A stretch of 64,000 nt of DNA, from assembly GCA_052170555.1 (NCBI GenBank), contig JBQNAI010000009.1, forward strand, positions 1-64,000, read 5' to 3'. The DNA comes from Scybalousia_A sp052170555. GTDB taxonomy: Bacteria > Bacteroidota > Bacteroidia > Bacteroidales > P3. The notes beneath the pieces were generated by a model. It saw only the letters and a program-made list of their open reading frames with translations. It was not told the origin of the DNA and made no database searches. The position numbers were made by a program, and so were the translations under genes. Shown here piece after piece: positions 1 to 9,535 of this stretch. Each line of letters begins with the position of its first letter. Positions within the stretch are counted from its first letter, which is position 1.

Positions 1-55
1 CCTGTGTCGTAGGATATGAAGCTAAAAAAGAAAAACAATCAAAAAAAATTATGAT

Positions 56-1369
56 ATCAAATTTGCCAATAAGAAGATTGCCCCTTTCAGAGGTCTCTCA
101 CTATTTCCCAAACTAGCTGAAAAATGTTGATTTCCCAAGTAATTGTCACAGTGTGTATTGTTCCTGCAAGGGTCTAATCGTGTATATGATACGCGACAAC
201 TTATCCTTGGACTCCTTGCAGGTGTGTACTGTGAAGCAAGTTGCTTAGGGCATCTAGATGTGGTTCGCTACGACAACGTGCTTTGTCAACTACTCGGATG
301 GGAAAAAGGGTTGATCATAGAGCTTCCTAAAGATATTTCAACAAAATTTCATAAGCTATCAACCAGCGTGTTTTCTGTTCTTTATTTCAGTCGCATTCTC
401 CATTCTCATCTTTGACAACTACACCTTAGACTTTGATTCTACGCTAATCGTGAGAGATGGAAACCAGTAGGGCACAGTAAAGAATACAATCCCAACGAAC
501 TTAACTGAAACTCTCATCACACTCTCTTTTAGCATTTATATTGGAGGTAAGAGTGATGACCAATTATTGGTTGCGAGTGGGCAATGTGTTCCCTAACAAT
601 AACTATATTTCCTTTCTAGAGGACACGCTTCCCGTCTCAAATATACGCAAGTTGGACTAGTTATAATGGAGAGCGGTTTCTACTCAAAAGAGATACTTGG
701 CTATCCAGAAAAATTTTAAAATTACATCGTAGCATGTCTATTCAACAATATAACCAAGTATAGCCTGTCCCATGCTCAGCAGCGGAGGAAACTGACAAGC
801 TGTCTAGAAATAGCAGATATAACCTGTCTGGCAGACAACAGGAAATTTCCTTGAGGTATGGTGATGATCAGACGAGAAATTGAAAAATGGCTAAATGCCA
901 CAGGCAAAATGGTGCACCAATTGGAGTTGTTTGAAGACATCAATGGCTTTGGGAAATATCGCTATAGTTGTTTCGTTACCGAATTGCAACTCCCTGCTAA
1001 AATCGTCTATCACGCCTATCGCGGAAGATCCAATTCAGGAAATCGTATCAAAGATGCTAAAGCAGGATCTTTCAATAGACGATTTTATATCTAACATTTT
1101 TTTTAGTAAAGGAAGCTTGTTCAAATTTCATTGTTATAGTCTACAATTTGATGTCACTCTCCAGACTCACCTTGGTAATTTGAGAGTGAAAAGCAGAAAT
1201 TTCTCAAAAACATATGCTATGAAATGCTCTCAATTCAGGCTTTTGGGGGTAAGGGGAAAAGAAGTATATCTTGCATCTTGTACTATCCCTCAAGACTTGA
1301 GAATCTTTCTTGAACATACAGGAGAAAATTAAGGATTTGGCATTCCATTATGAGGCAGAATTCTTCTAA
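56..1369 (+). pseudogene. Degenerate IS1380-type transposase
   Basis: Fragments of one DDE transposase can be read in order across all three plus frames, interrupted by stops and frameshifts. Bases 143-415 give an N-terminal part with the stretch GVYCEASCLGHLDVVRYD. Bases about 520-710 give scattered pieces of the middle domain. Bases 858-1090 give YRYSCFVTELQLPAKIVY followed by a YRGR..S.NRIKD motif. The frame then shifts and continues as SIDDFISNIFFSKG to about 1330, and shifts again to end at the stop at 1367-1369. Order and motifs resemble IS1380-family transposases of Bacteroidota (family knowledge; no search run). No intact reading frame or certain terminal inverted repeats are visible, so this is a dead insertion sequence. 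The 5' end may lie before the window. Confidence 0.75.
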
Positions 1370-1651
1370 TGGTCAATTGGTATTTATTCTATAGACATCT
1401 CTCTTTATTTTACTACTTTCAAAAAAGCAATTCTACAACAGTAATCTTAAAAATTTACTTTAGTTCGATTTTCTAAAAATATTTTAATCTCATAATCGCA
1501 ACTTACTTAGAAAATTTCCACACCTCAAATTTTTTCTAATTTTAATACCCATAAACGTTATCATATTATAATACAAAATTGTAAAAAACAAAATAACTTA
1601 ACATCATTACTTACATACTATTTTATTTTTAAGTATCACAAAAATCAAATA
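1370..1651. other. Gap with no recognised feature
   Basis: This A/T-rich stretch lies between the dead transposase and the 3' end of pyrC. I see no reading frame, tRNA, clear terminator hairpin or 21-bp array in it. It may contain the lost right end of the insertion sequence. Confidence 0.5.
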
Positions 1652-2923
1652 CTAATAATAGACCATCATTTCACCATTGATAATAGTCATCTCTATTGAA
1701 TTCTTGAACGTATGATTTATAAGTGGCGACCATTTACACTTAGATAGTATCATATCCTTTGTTACAGTTGTTGGACGATTAGGATTGATAATTGTAAGGT
1801 CAGCAAAATATCCTTCTTTAACTTCTCCTCTACCTTCAATACCGAATCTTTTTACAGGATTCTTACACATTTTATCGGCAATTAACTGCAAATCCCATCC
1901 TTCTTGACTCGCTATTTCTAACATCATTAATAATGAAAATTGAATAGATGGTATGCCACTCGGTGCGGCAAAATAATCTTTTTGTTTTTCATCCCAAAGA
2001 TGTGGTGCATGATCTGTTGCTACTATATCTATATAACCTTCTTTTAAAGCATTACGCAGTGCCTGTCTATCTTCAAAAGATTTAATGGAAGGATTACATT
2101 TTATAAGATTACCGTAATGCTGGTAATCTTTTTCACAAAAGTAAAGATGGTTAGGTGAAACTTCTGACGTTATCCTTTTATTATCCAGACATTCATTTGA
2201 TAATAAAGAAATTTCTTTTGCTGTAGTAAGATGTGCAATATGAAGGTTTGTATTATATTTCTTTGCAATATTTACCGCAAATTTTGATGATGCAAAACAA
2301 ACATCCGTATCACGAATCAAACAATGAACATTGCAGGGGAGTGAAGACAAATGTTCGTATTTTATTTTATTCGCAAAAATCATATTCTCGTCTTCGCAGT
2401 GAGCAACAATAATTTTATCTGTTTTCTTAAACAATTTATCTATTGCATTCGCACTATTCACCAACATATTCCCTGTTGAAGAGCCTAAAAATAGTTTCAA
2501 TCCTGCAAGATATTCACTATTGAGTTGAATTGCTTCATCTATATTATCGTTGGTAATACCAAAAAATAATTTGAAATTGCAATTCATTCTTTTCTTTGCC
2601 AACTCTATCTTATCTAAGAAAAGTGTTGTGGTCGTAATTGATGGAGTGTTATTGGGCATATCACAAACAGTCGTAACACCACCTCGTAGTGCCGCCTTGG
2701 ATTCACTTTCCATATCTGCCTTATCCTCATTACCTGGCTCTCTAAAATGAACGTGCACATCAACAACACCAGGGAATATAATCAAACCAGTACAATCAAC
2801 AATCTTTGTCCCATTTGGTAAATCCGAAATATCCTCATTGGAAACTTTCTTAATACGATCATTTTCAATGAGGATATTTTTCGGAATATTTATAACTTTA
2901 CCACCTTTGAGATAAATGTACAT
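1652..2923 (-). CDS. pyrC: Dihydroorotase
   Basis: A cytosolic zinc amidohydrolase that cyclises carbamoyl-aspartate to dihydroorotate in de novo pyrimidine synthesis. The 423 residues carry the metal site of the dihydroorotase/amidohydrolase superfamily: the HVH pair at 57-59 inside DVHVHFREPG, the probable carboxylated lysine K143 in GLKLFLG, H175 in AHCEDE, H231 in HIAHLTT, and the catalytic aspartate D304 in VATDHAPH. Length and the FREPG motif fit the type I (AllB/PyrC-like) class rather than the short E. coli type. The start codon directly follows the stop of the zinc-ribbon gene at 2924, so the two are probably cotranscribed with the Nif3-like gene. No regulatory site is evident. Confidence 0.93.
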   Translation of the reverse strand: MYIYLKGGKVINIPKNILIENDRIKKVSNEDISDLPNGTKIVDCTGLIIFPGVVDVHVHFREPGNEDKADMESESKAALRGGVTTVCDMPNNTPSITTTTLFLDKIELAKKRMNCNFKLFFGITNDNIDEAIQLNSEYLAGLKLFLGSSTGNMLVNSANAIDKLFKKTDKIIVAHCEDENMIFANKIKYEHLSSLPCNVHCLIRDTDVCFASSKFAVNIAKKYNTNLHIAHLTTAKEISLLSNECLDNKRITSEVSPNHLYFCEKDYQHYGNLIKCNPSIKSFEDRQALRNALKEGYIDIVATDHAPHLWDEKQKDYFAAPSGIPSIQFSLLMMLEIASQEGWDLQLIADKMCKNPVKRFGIEGRGEVKEGYFADLTIINPNRPTTVTKDMILSKCKWSPLINHTFKNSIEMTIINGEMMVYY

Positions 2924-3748
2924 CTAATTAAATAACTCTTCTTTATTAACTTCCTCTGCAACAGCTTCATCTACCAGTATTCTACCACAATATTCACATA
3001 CAAGAATTTTCTTATGCATCTGAATATCCATCTGCCGCTGATGAGTAACCTTATTAAAACAACCACCACAAGCATCTCTATCCACCCTAACCACAGCTAA
3101 TCCGTTATGAGCATTCCCTCTTATGCGTTTGAAAGCATGAAGGTATCTTTCCCCCTTACTCTCTTGTAATAGATTATTTTCTTCCTTCAACTGGATATCC
3201 AAAAGTTTATCTTCCTGTTCTGAAGTATCTCTAATAATGGATTCTAATTCCACCTGCTTATGTTCAAGGTCACTCTGTTTATTATCAAGCCTTTGTTTCG
3301 CATCTGCAATTGTTTTATCATAAGCTTCTATCTCATTTTCAGTCTCACGAATTTTTTTCTCACAAAGTTCTATTTCTAACTGTTCAAATTCAATTTCCTT
3401 TGCAATGGAGTCATGTTCCCTGATATTCTTAACCTTATTCAGTTGTTGTTCAAATTTTTCTATAGAGGTCTGATGTTGTTCTATTGCCTGTCTGTACTCT
3501 GCTATTTTTTCTTTACACTGTTCCTGTTGCTCAGCTTGTTTGGCGATCCTGGTATTCAACCCCTCAATAGTATCCTCCAAAAGTTTCACCTGTTCAGGCA
3601 GTTCTCCTCTAATCTTACGAATTTTATCAATTTCGGACTCAACTTTTTGCAATCTATAAAGAGAGGATAACAACTTCTCAATACTCTTGTCTGCATCTAT
3701 AGAATGATAAATCGTTTTAGGCTCGTCTTTTTTCGTTTTCTTTGCCAT
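2924..3748 (-). CDS. Coiled-coil protein with C4 zinc ribbon (COG1579 / CdsZ-like)
   Basis: The 274-residue product is predicted to be cytosolic. Residues about 20-200 are a long, charged, heptad-like coiled coil rich in E, K and Q. The C terminus is a zinc ribbon with four cysteines, C227 and C230 in CGGC and C251 and C254 in CEYC. This is the layout of the COG1579 zf-RING_7 family, to which chlamydial CdsZ belongs; a role in nucleic-acid or secretion-related binding is family knowledge only. In Bacteroidota this gene often follows the Nif3-like gene, as here with a 3-bp gap. A -7-like element lies inside the upstream gene at 3799-3806, so it may also have its own promoter. Confidence 0.85.
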   Translation of the reverse strand: MAKKTKKDEPKTIYHSIDADKSIEKLLSSLYRLQKVESEIDKIRKIRGELPEQVKLLEDTIEGLNTRIAKQAEQQEQCKEKIAEYRQAIEQHQTSIEKFEQQLNKVKNIREHDSIAKEIEFEQLEIELCEKKIRETENEIEAYDKTIADAKQRLDNKQSDLEHKQVELESIIRDTSEQEDKLLDIQLKEENNLLQESKGERYLHAFKRIRGNAHNGLAVVRVDRDACGGCFNKVTHQRQMDIQMHKKILVCEYCGRILVDEAVAEEVNKEELFN

Positions 3749-3751
3749 ATC

Positions 3752-4555
3752 TTATAAGATTTTTATTCTGTTTTTCTCTTCCGCAATATATAAGGGTGCA
3801 AAGTTAGTAAATCTTTTTGAAATAATATCAAAAATTCTCTGTTTTATGAATTGTTCACTTTCAAAATGCCCTATATCAGCAATAATTATCTTACCTATGT
3901 GTGAAAGAAATTCGTGATACTTCAAATCACCAGTAAGAAATATATCACAGTTTTTTTCAATTGCTTTTTCAATCAAAAAGCTACCAGAACCACCACAAAT
4001 ACCGACCTTTTCAACTATCTTACATTCGTCTCCAATATATTTCAATGTCTTGAGAGATAATCTTTCTTTCACAAAAGAAAGAAAATCTACTGCTTGGATT
4101 TTTTCTTTCAAAATACCCACTGCACCGTTTCCGAAATAATTTTTTTCAGTAGAAAAACGACTATTATCAAGTGGTATAATGGATTCGAAATCAAGCTCTC
4201 TTGCCAACATATAATTCACTCCCGTTGAACAAGAGTCCATATTGGTATGCGAAGAATAAACAGCAATATCGTTTTTCAATAATAGTGTAATAATCTCTGT
4301 GGTTTCATCGTTGTAAAGTAACTTTTTTATGCCACGAAATATAAAAGGATGATGAGAAATAATCAAATTACATTTTTTTCGTATAGCTTCTTTAACCGTA
4401 TCCGCAAAGACATCCAAACAGATTAATATTCCATAACACTCATTGTCAAGATTTCCCACTAATAATCCTGCATTATCGTAGTCTTCCTGCCAATACGATG
4501 GGGCAATTTGTTCGAAACAGGAAACAATATCATTAATAAAAATTTTTTTATTCAT
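3752..4555 (-). CDS. Nif3-like dinuclear metal centre protein
   Basis: A member of the Nif3/YbgI (DUF34) family, hexameric proteins with a dinuclear metal site; the biochemical role is unsettled and older GTP cyclohydrolase type 2 labels are unproven. Metal ligands are visible: SHHPFIF near residue 66, HTNMD near 103, and DIGHFESE near 228-235 before the end. At 267 residues it lacks the extra PII/CutA-like insertion that expands many Bacteroidota homologs to about 365 residues, so it is the compact form. It leads the Nif3, zinc-ribbon, pyrC group on the minus strand and is 33 bp downstream of mnmA. Confidence 0.88.
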   Translation of the reverse strand: MNKKIFINDIVSCFEQIAPSYWQEDYDNAGLLVGNLDNECYGILICLDVFADTVKEAIRKKCNLIISHHPFIFRGIKKLLYNDETTEIITLLLKNDIAVYSSHTNMDSCSTGVNYMLARELDFESIIPLDNSRFSTEKNYFGNGAVGILKEKIQAVDFLSFVKERLSLKTLKYIGDECKIVEKVGICGGSGSFLIEKAIEKNCDIFLTGDLKYHEFLSHIGKIIIADIGHFESEQFIKQRIFDIISKRFTNFAPLYIAEEKNRIKIL

Positions 4556-4588
4556 TTTTATTTACATGCTTTACAATAAACATATTTT

Positions 4589-5641
4589 TTACATTATCAC
4601 TCCACTACCATAACATAAATGACAATTACTATCATAGATAACTCCATATTGTCCTTGTGCTACTCCTTGTATTTTATCATCAAAACGGACATGATAAATA
4701 TCATCACGAAGACTAATCCAGCCCTTTGTAAAATCTGGAGTATGTCTAATCTTAAATCTTATTTCTATCTCTCCTTCAAACCGACCAAAAACATCCTCTG
4801 TTATAAAATGCATCCTCCCTAAATCCATCTCCATACCATATTGGGTAATAGGATCATAGCCTTGCGAAACATATAAGATATTGTTAGGAATATCCTTTTT
4901 TACAACAAACCACGGACCTCCACTAAGTCCTAGCCCCTTCCTTTGACCAATAGTATGAAACCAAAAACCTTTATGTTTGCCTAATTGTTTTCCTGTTTCC
5001 AACTCTACAATAACACCTTCTTTTTCCCCTAAATAATGTCTAATAAAATCGTTATAATTGATCTTGCCCAAGAAACAAATACCTTGAGAGTCTTTACGTT
5101 TAGCAGATGGCATCTTTTCTTTCAGTGCAATTTTTCTTACTTCGCTCTTGTCCATATGACCGATAGGAAAAACGACCTTTTCTAATTGTTCGTATGTTAT
5201 TTGTCCTAAAAAGTCCGTCTGATCTTTTACTATGTCTTTAGCAGTAGAAAGGAATTTTTTTTCTCCTATCATGGTCGTCGTACAATAATGACCAGTTGCA
5301 ATAGTATCAAAATCTTTACCCCATTTTTCATTAAATGCTCCAAATTTTATCAGACGATTGCACATGATATCAGGGTTAGGTGTTAGTCCTTTATGTACGG
5401 TCTCTATGATATATTTAACCACTGTATCAAAGTACTCTTTTTGTAAATTGACTACTTCCATCTTACAGCCATATTTTCTTGCTATATAAGTAGTTATCTC
5501 TATGTCTTCCTCTTTGGGGCACTCTGAATCATCCATCCCTATCATAATGTAAAATATGGTAGGAGTTATACCCTGCTCCTTCAATTTATAAACAACTACA
5601 GAGGAATCTACTCCTCCTGATACCAAAGCTGCTACATTCAT
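4589..5641 (-). CDS. mnmA: tRNA-specific 2-thiouridylase MnmA
   Basis: Transfers sulfur to U34 of tRNA Lys, Glu and Gln wobble positions. The PP-loop SGGVDSS lies at residues 8-14. The catalytic cysteines are C94 in MCNRLIKFG and C189 in QGICFLG, and the GHYC motif lies between. The 350-residue length is typical. I chose the ATG at 5641 rather than an upstream in-frame TTG at 5650, because the TTG lies inside the -7 element (5648-5655). That element ends only 6 bases before the ATG, so the message is probably leaderless or nearly so. The U34-modified tRNAs include tRNA-Lys(TTT), encoded elsewhere in this window. Confidence 0.95.
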   Translation of the reverse strand: MNVAALVSGGVDSSVVVYKLKEQGITPTIFYIMIGMDDSECPKEEDIEITTYIARKYGCKMEVVNLQKEYFDTVVKYIIETVHKGLTPNPDIMCNRLIKFGAFNEKWGKDFDTIATGHYCTTTMIGEKKFLSTAKDIVKDQTDFLGQITYEQLEKVVFPIGHMDKSEVRKIALKEKMPSAKRKDSQGICFLGKINYNDFIRHYLGEKEGVIVELETGKQLGKHKGFWFHTIGQRKGLGLSGGPWFVVKKDIPNNILYVSQGYDPITQYGMEMDLGRMHFITEDVFGRFEGEIEIRFKIRHTPDFTKGWISLRDDIYHVRFDDKIQGVAQGQYGVIYDSNCHLCYGSGVIM

Positions 5642-5647
5642 AACTTG

Positions 5648-5655
5648 CAAAGTTA
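5648..5655 (-). promoter_or_regulatory. -7 promoter element of mnmA
   Basis: The minus strand reads TAACTTTG followed by C, an exact match to the Bacteroidota -7 consensus TAnnTTTG. It ends 6 bases before the mnmA ATG. Confidence 0.65.
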
Positions 5656-5746
5656 CTAAATATTTTTGATATGTAATTTATTGATAATAATTTATTGCTG
5701 CTCCATATAGAATGCATACCTGCATATTCATTATTAGAATGATTAA

Positions 5747-5837
5747 TAGTCCATTTATTTAATCAATGTGAAGAAACAATAAATTATTGTCCCACTTCAA
5801 CAAATTATTGTCCCACTTTAATTTTTTTAATACTATC
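5747..5837. repeat. 21-bp periodic array A
   Basis: Cores GTGAAGA (5768-5774), GTCCCAC (5789-5795) and GTCCCAC (5810-5816) are exactly 21 bp apart with 14-bp A/T-rich spacers. Weaker in-phase cores TAGTCCA (5747) and TACTATC (5831) may extend it. The last two cores are direct repeats, so they cannot pair with each other in a hairpin. The array lies between the radical SAM gene and the mnmA promoter. Confidence 0.75.
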
Positions 5838-5915
5838 CTACACAAAATATCTTGGGGAGGTTGTCATTCATTTTCAACATTTTTCCAAACGCATTACTAC
5901 TTTACAAATCCAATA

Positions 5916-6929
5916 CTATGCTATTGCAAATGTATCAATAGCAATAGATTCGTCTTGTAAGAATTTAACATTCGCAAAATGTTCTCTTAAAAATTTCAAA
6001 TTAGAAGAGTTGTAACCTATTGCATAATTAACATCCTTAGGATTGACTATTATCTTGATAACATCACTCTTAGGTATAATCAAAGAGTGAATGGTTTTTT
6101 CAAACCATTCTTTCCATAATGAAGTTAATACCAATTCAAAAAAGGATACATGAAACGGACCAGCCAAATAACCTTTACCGTTAATAAATTCCTTGGAAGG
6201 ATGAAGACCTACGCGCAATACCGTTATATCTTCATTTTTAAATACTTTATATACTTCTTTTGTCCAGCAAACTGCTTCGTTTATCGTCAACGGACGATAC
6301 TTTCCTTGTTTATAATATGTGGCAAGAGTCGTGCGATCAATTACCAGTGTTGGGTAAATACGAGTAGAAGTTGCACCAAGTGAGATTATATTCTTAGCTG
6401 TTTGAATACTTTTTTCCAATGTATCTTTCGGCAATCCTATCATCATCTGCAATCCAAGATTGAATCCAAATGATTTGATAAGTTGCGATGCTTTAATAAC
6501 ATCTTCACTAGTATGTCCTCTTTCCGAATAACTTAAAACGTCATCATCAAGACTCTGGGCTCCGAGCTCAATATCCTTCACGTCATATTGTTTCAATAAC
6601 TCTAGGATTTGCGAATTAATATAGTCAGGTCTTGTAGATAATCTAACAGAGTGCACTTTTCCAGATATGATATAAGGTCTTACCGTTTCAAGATAAGCTC
6701 TCTGTTCTTCAAAATCAAGCCCCGTAAAAGTACCACCGAAAAAGGCAACCTGTATATTGTTACCTTTTTCAATTGAAAACAAATACTGTTCTATTGTTCG
6801 CTTGACCTCATTCAGTGTAGGCGATACCTGTTTCCCACTTATATACTTTTGATTGCAGTAAATACACTGATGAGGACAAGCCTTTTGCGGTATAAAAATA
6901 GGAATATTGTAATGCTTAACACTAAACAT
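5916..6929 (-). CDS. Radical SAM protein, Elp3/YhcC-like
   Basis: A 337-residue radical S-adenosylmethionine enzyme. The [4Fe-4S] cluster motif is CPHQCIYC, with C18, C22 and C25. The SAM-binding glycines are in FFGGTFTGL, and LQMMIGLPKDT and TRIYPTLVID follow the order seen in the Elp3/YhcC (COG1243/COG1242-type) group. A small C-terminal KH-like domain is likely, but there is no acetyltransferase domain as in true Elp3. The substrate is unknown; tRNA modification is a guess from the family. It ends the minus-strand group beginning with the export lipoprotein and is only 3 bp from the kinase stop codon, so it is probably cotranscribed. Confidence 0.82.
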   Translation of the reverse strand: MFSVKHYNIPIFIPQKACPHQCIYCNQKYISGKQVSPTLNEVKRTIEQYLFSIEKGNNIQVAFFGGTFTGLDFEEQRAYLETVRPYIISGKVHSVRLSTRPDYINSQILELLKQYDVKDIELGAQSLDDDVLSYSERGHTSEDVIKASQLIKSFGFNLGLQMMIGLPKDTLEKSIQTAKNIISLGATSTRIYPTLVIDRTTLATYYKQGKYRPLTINEAVCWTKEVYKVFKNEDITVLRVGLHPSKEFINGKGYLAGPFHVSFFELVLTSLWKEWFEKTIHSLIIPKSDVIKIIVNPKDVNYAIGYNSSNLKFLREHFANVKFLQDESIAIDTFAIA

Positions 6930-6932
6930 TGT

Positions 6933-9518
6933 TTACTTATCCGTAGATGAGTATTTGGAAGTGTGCTTTGCAGAGAGTTTAGTCCGTTTCAAACCCTTAG
7001 CTTCATCTTCAAAATACCCAAAAGAGTGTTCTTTCAAATAATCACCATATCCGTATCCATAACCATAACTACCTTTAGCTCCATAGCCATATCTACCATA
7101 ACCATAGCCGTAACCACTGTAACCACCGTAACCATAACCTTTCTTACCATATCCATATTTCTGCATGACAGTTTTGATTCCATTAAGTATGAATTTAACT
7201 TTTACCCCACTACGTTGTTCCATCTCTATCAAGGAAGCTTTCAGTATACTTGAGGATGTTATTCCTAAGCGAACAACATATAACGAAACATCAGCTTCCT
7301 TTGCTAAGGTTTGAGCATCGGCAATCAAATTGACAGGTGGTGTATCTAACACAACATAATCATATCTCTTCCTCAAATCTTTTATTAATGATTTATTCTT
7401 TTGCGAATCTATGACCTCAGATGGATTGGGAGGAATAATTCCTACCGCCAATATGTCTAAATTTTCAAAATCTGTGTGTTGAATAGATTCATCTATTGAG
7501 GTCTGACCAATGAAGTAAGAACTTATACCAATTGTTGTATTAAGATTTAGTGTCTTTGCCAAACGAGGTTTACGCAAATCATACTCCACTATCAAAGTTT
7601 TACTTCCCGATATAGATAACACCGAAGCTATGTTAAAAGAACTGACACTTTTACCCTCCCCTGGCATAGAAGAAGTCAATAAAATAACATTTCCATCCTC
7701 TGTCTTTACCTCATTCAAAGCATATTTGATGTTTGTACGGATTGTCCTATAAGCCTCAGTTATCTGACTCCGCGGTCTATCGAAAACAATCATCCTACTA
7801 TACTCCTTAGGAAACTCGGGGATATAACCAAATATAGGATTATCTGAAATCTTTACCAAATCGTCTTTGGAATCTATCGCATCTTTTGTCACATAACGAA
7901 TAAACACATACAATCCCGGAATAAGAAAGCCTACAATAAGTGCAATAAGATAATTCAACGAACTTTTAGGAGAAACTTTTTGAGTAATAAAAGCCTTATC
8001 TATGACCTTGTGATCAGGAAGGGCAGCATTCTTTGCAATCTCAGCCTCAGAACGCTTCTTATACAGAAAATTGTATATTTCATCATTGAATTTGAATTGC
8101 CGTTCTATACTAATCATATTTCGTTCCGTAGCAGGAAGTCTATCTATCTGCACTTGTAATTCATTTTGTTGCCGTTGTAATTCTCGCATATTGATATCAG
8201 AGACATTTTTCAAGTTAGCAAGACTCTCTGATATTTGTTTACGTAATGTTTCTATGGTAACAACCAATTCTTTAGTTTTAGGATTCTTGTCTGTACGCTT
8301 ATCCAAAGCAGTTTTATACATTATAATGGCAGAAGTTAATCTATCAATAAGATTATTCAAATTCAGATCCATCACTCCCATAACATTTGGAGATGCTATA
8401 CCCTCCGTCAATTCAGATTTTTTTAAATAATCCGACAAATATTTATAATATTGCTGACGAGTATACTCCTCTGCACGTTTAACTTGCAGTTCATTTGTTT
8501 TAGTATATAAATATTGACCATCATTAGCTAAATTGAGCGTATTATTTGACTGTTGGAAAGATTCCCTTTTCGCCTCTGCTCTATGCAAAGAGTCTCCAAT
8601 GGAAGAAATTTGCGAATTAACAAAATTTATCGTGGCAACATTTAAATAATTCTTCTCTTCAAAGGTTTGATCTATGTAGATTTTACAAAGCATATTAACA
8701 AAATCTATCGCTTTTTTACTATTTTGATGACGGAACTTAATGGTCACAATAGAAGATTCCTTATTTATTAGATCTATCTTCGTGGAAGCAAATTTCGTTG
8801 CTAAATTATCTAAATTATTTATCCGAAAACTGTAATCCTTATGTGCAATCTTCTTACTCCACGGTTGTTTCAATACCACTTTAAACTTCATTCCATCCTT
8901 GGAATACCATTTCCCGTAGGTCAATTTTACATTATTTCTCTCTAAAATACTTACTCTACTATCTAGAGATTTGTCCAAGACATAATCATATACAACAAGA
9001 CCTATTTTATTTGAGTAGGAAATCTCACAATTATCGGCTGAGACAAAATCAACTTTGATTTTAAATCCAGTAGGTTGAGTCTGGTGATTAGGATCTAGAA
9101 TAACCTCAAACGGACTATCCGTATAAATATCAATATCTCGGAATTTGATATTTTCATAATAGTCACAATACAATCCCATTGCTTTGATTGTACGCTTAGT
9201 TAAGGTGAAAGATTGTATTGCTCCAATTGAATTTTGAAAATCTTGATTATTACCTCCTCTTCCCATTATCATACCTATATCAACACTTTGAAGAATACCA
9301 TCATTGGTCTTAATCATTAGAGAGGTATTGGCTTCATATTTAGGAATAGAATATCTGTTGAAAAGTAATGCGACCACTATTGCCAAAACAACCGCAATAG
9401 CAAAATAATACCACTTATCAAGCATCTTGAACCAAAGTTCTGCAATATTTATTTGGTTTTCCTGTGGTATTTGTCGTTGATTCCCTAAATTATTTACATT
9501 TATATCAGTTTCGTTCAT
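6933..9518 (-). CDS. Polysaccharide co-polymerase / BY-type tyrosine autokinase
   Basis: An inner-membrane protein that regulates chain length and export of extracellular or capsular polysaccharide. Residues 37-55 and about 521-542 are the two membrane segments flanking a Wzz-type periplasmic domain with coiled coil (about 300-480). The cytoplasmic kinase has the EAYRTIR oligomerisation motif at 589-595, Walker A SMPGEGKS at 617-624, a Walker A' VEYDLRKP at 644-651, and Walker B VVLDTPP at 722-728. The C terminus (788-836) is an extreme tyrosine/glycine tract of YGYG repeats, the presumed autophosphorylation cluster. It is unusually long and repetitive for a BY-kinase. The gene follows the Wza-like lipoprotein by 17 bp. 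No polymerase or flippase genes are nearby. Confidence 0.93.
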   Translation of the reverse strand: MNETDINVNNLGNQRQIPQENQINIAELWFKMLDKWYYFAIAVVLAIVVALLFNRYSIPKYEANTSLMIKTNDGILQSVDIGMIMGRGGNNQDFQNSIGAIQSFTLTKRTIKAMGLYCDYYENIKFRDIDIYTDSPFEVILDPNHQTQPTGFKIKVDFVSADNCEISYSNKIGLVVYDYVLDKSLDSRVSILERNNVKLTYGKWYSKDGMKFKVVLKQPWSKKIAHKDYSFRINNLDNLATKFASTKIDLINKESSIVTIKFRHQNSKKAIDFVNMLCKIYIDQTFEEKNYLNVATINFVNSQISSIGDSLHRAEAKRESFQQSNNTLNLANDGQYLYTKTNELQVKRAEEYTRQQYYKYLSDYLKKSELTEGIASPNVMGVMDLNLNNLIDRLTSAIIMYKTALDKRTDKNPKTKELVVTIETLRKQISESLANLKNVSDINMRELQRQQNELQVQIDRLPATERNMISIERQFKFNDEIYNFLYKKRSEAEIAKNAALPDHKVIDKAFITQKVSPKSSLNYLIALIVGFLIPGLYVFIRYVTKDAIDSKDDLVKISDNPIFGYIPEFPKEYSRMIVFDRPRSQITEAYRTIRTNIKYALNEVKTEDGNVILLTSSMPGEGKSVSSFNIASVLSISGSKTLIVEYDLRKPRLAKTLNLNTTIGISSYFIGQTSIDESIQHTDFENLDILAVGIIPPNPSEVIDSQKNKSLIKDLRKRYDYVVLDTPPVNLIADAQTLAKEADVSLYVVRLGITSSSILKASLIEMEQRSGVKVKFILNGIKTVMQKYGYGKKGYGYGGYSGYGYGYGRYGYGAKGSYGYGYGYGDYLKEHSFGYFEDEAKGLKRTKLSAKHTSKYSSTDK

Positions 9519-9535
9519 GATGTTTATCTATTCTA

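Noticed and set aside
5747..5837. Short CRISPR-like array
   Set aside because: The regular unit is 21 bp with a variable 7-bp core and A/T spacers; no conserved 24-40 bp repeats, unique spacers or cas genes are present.
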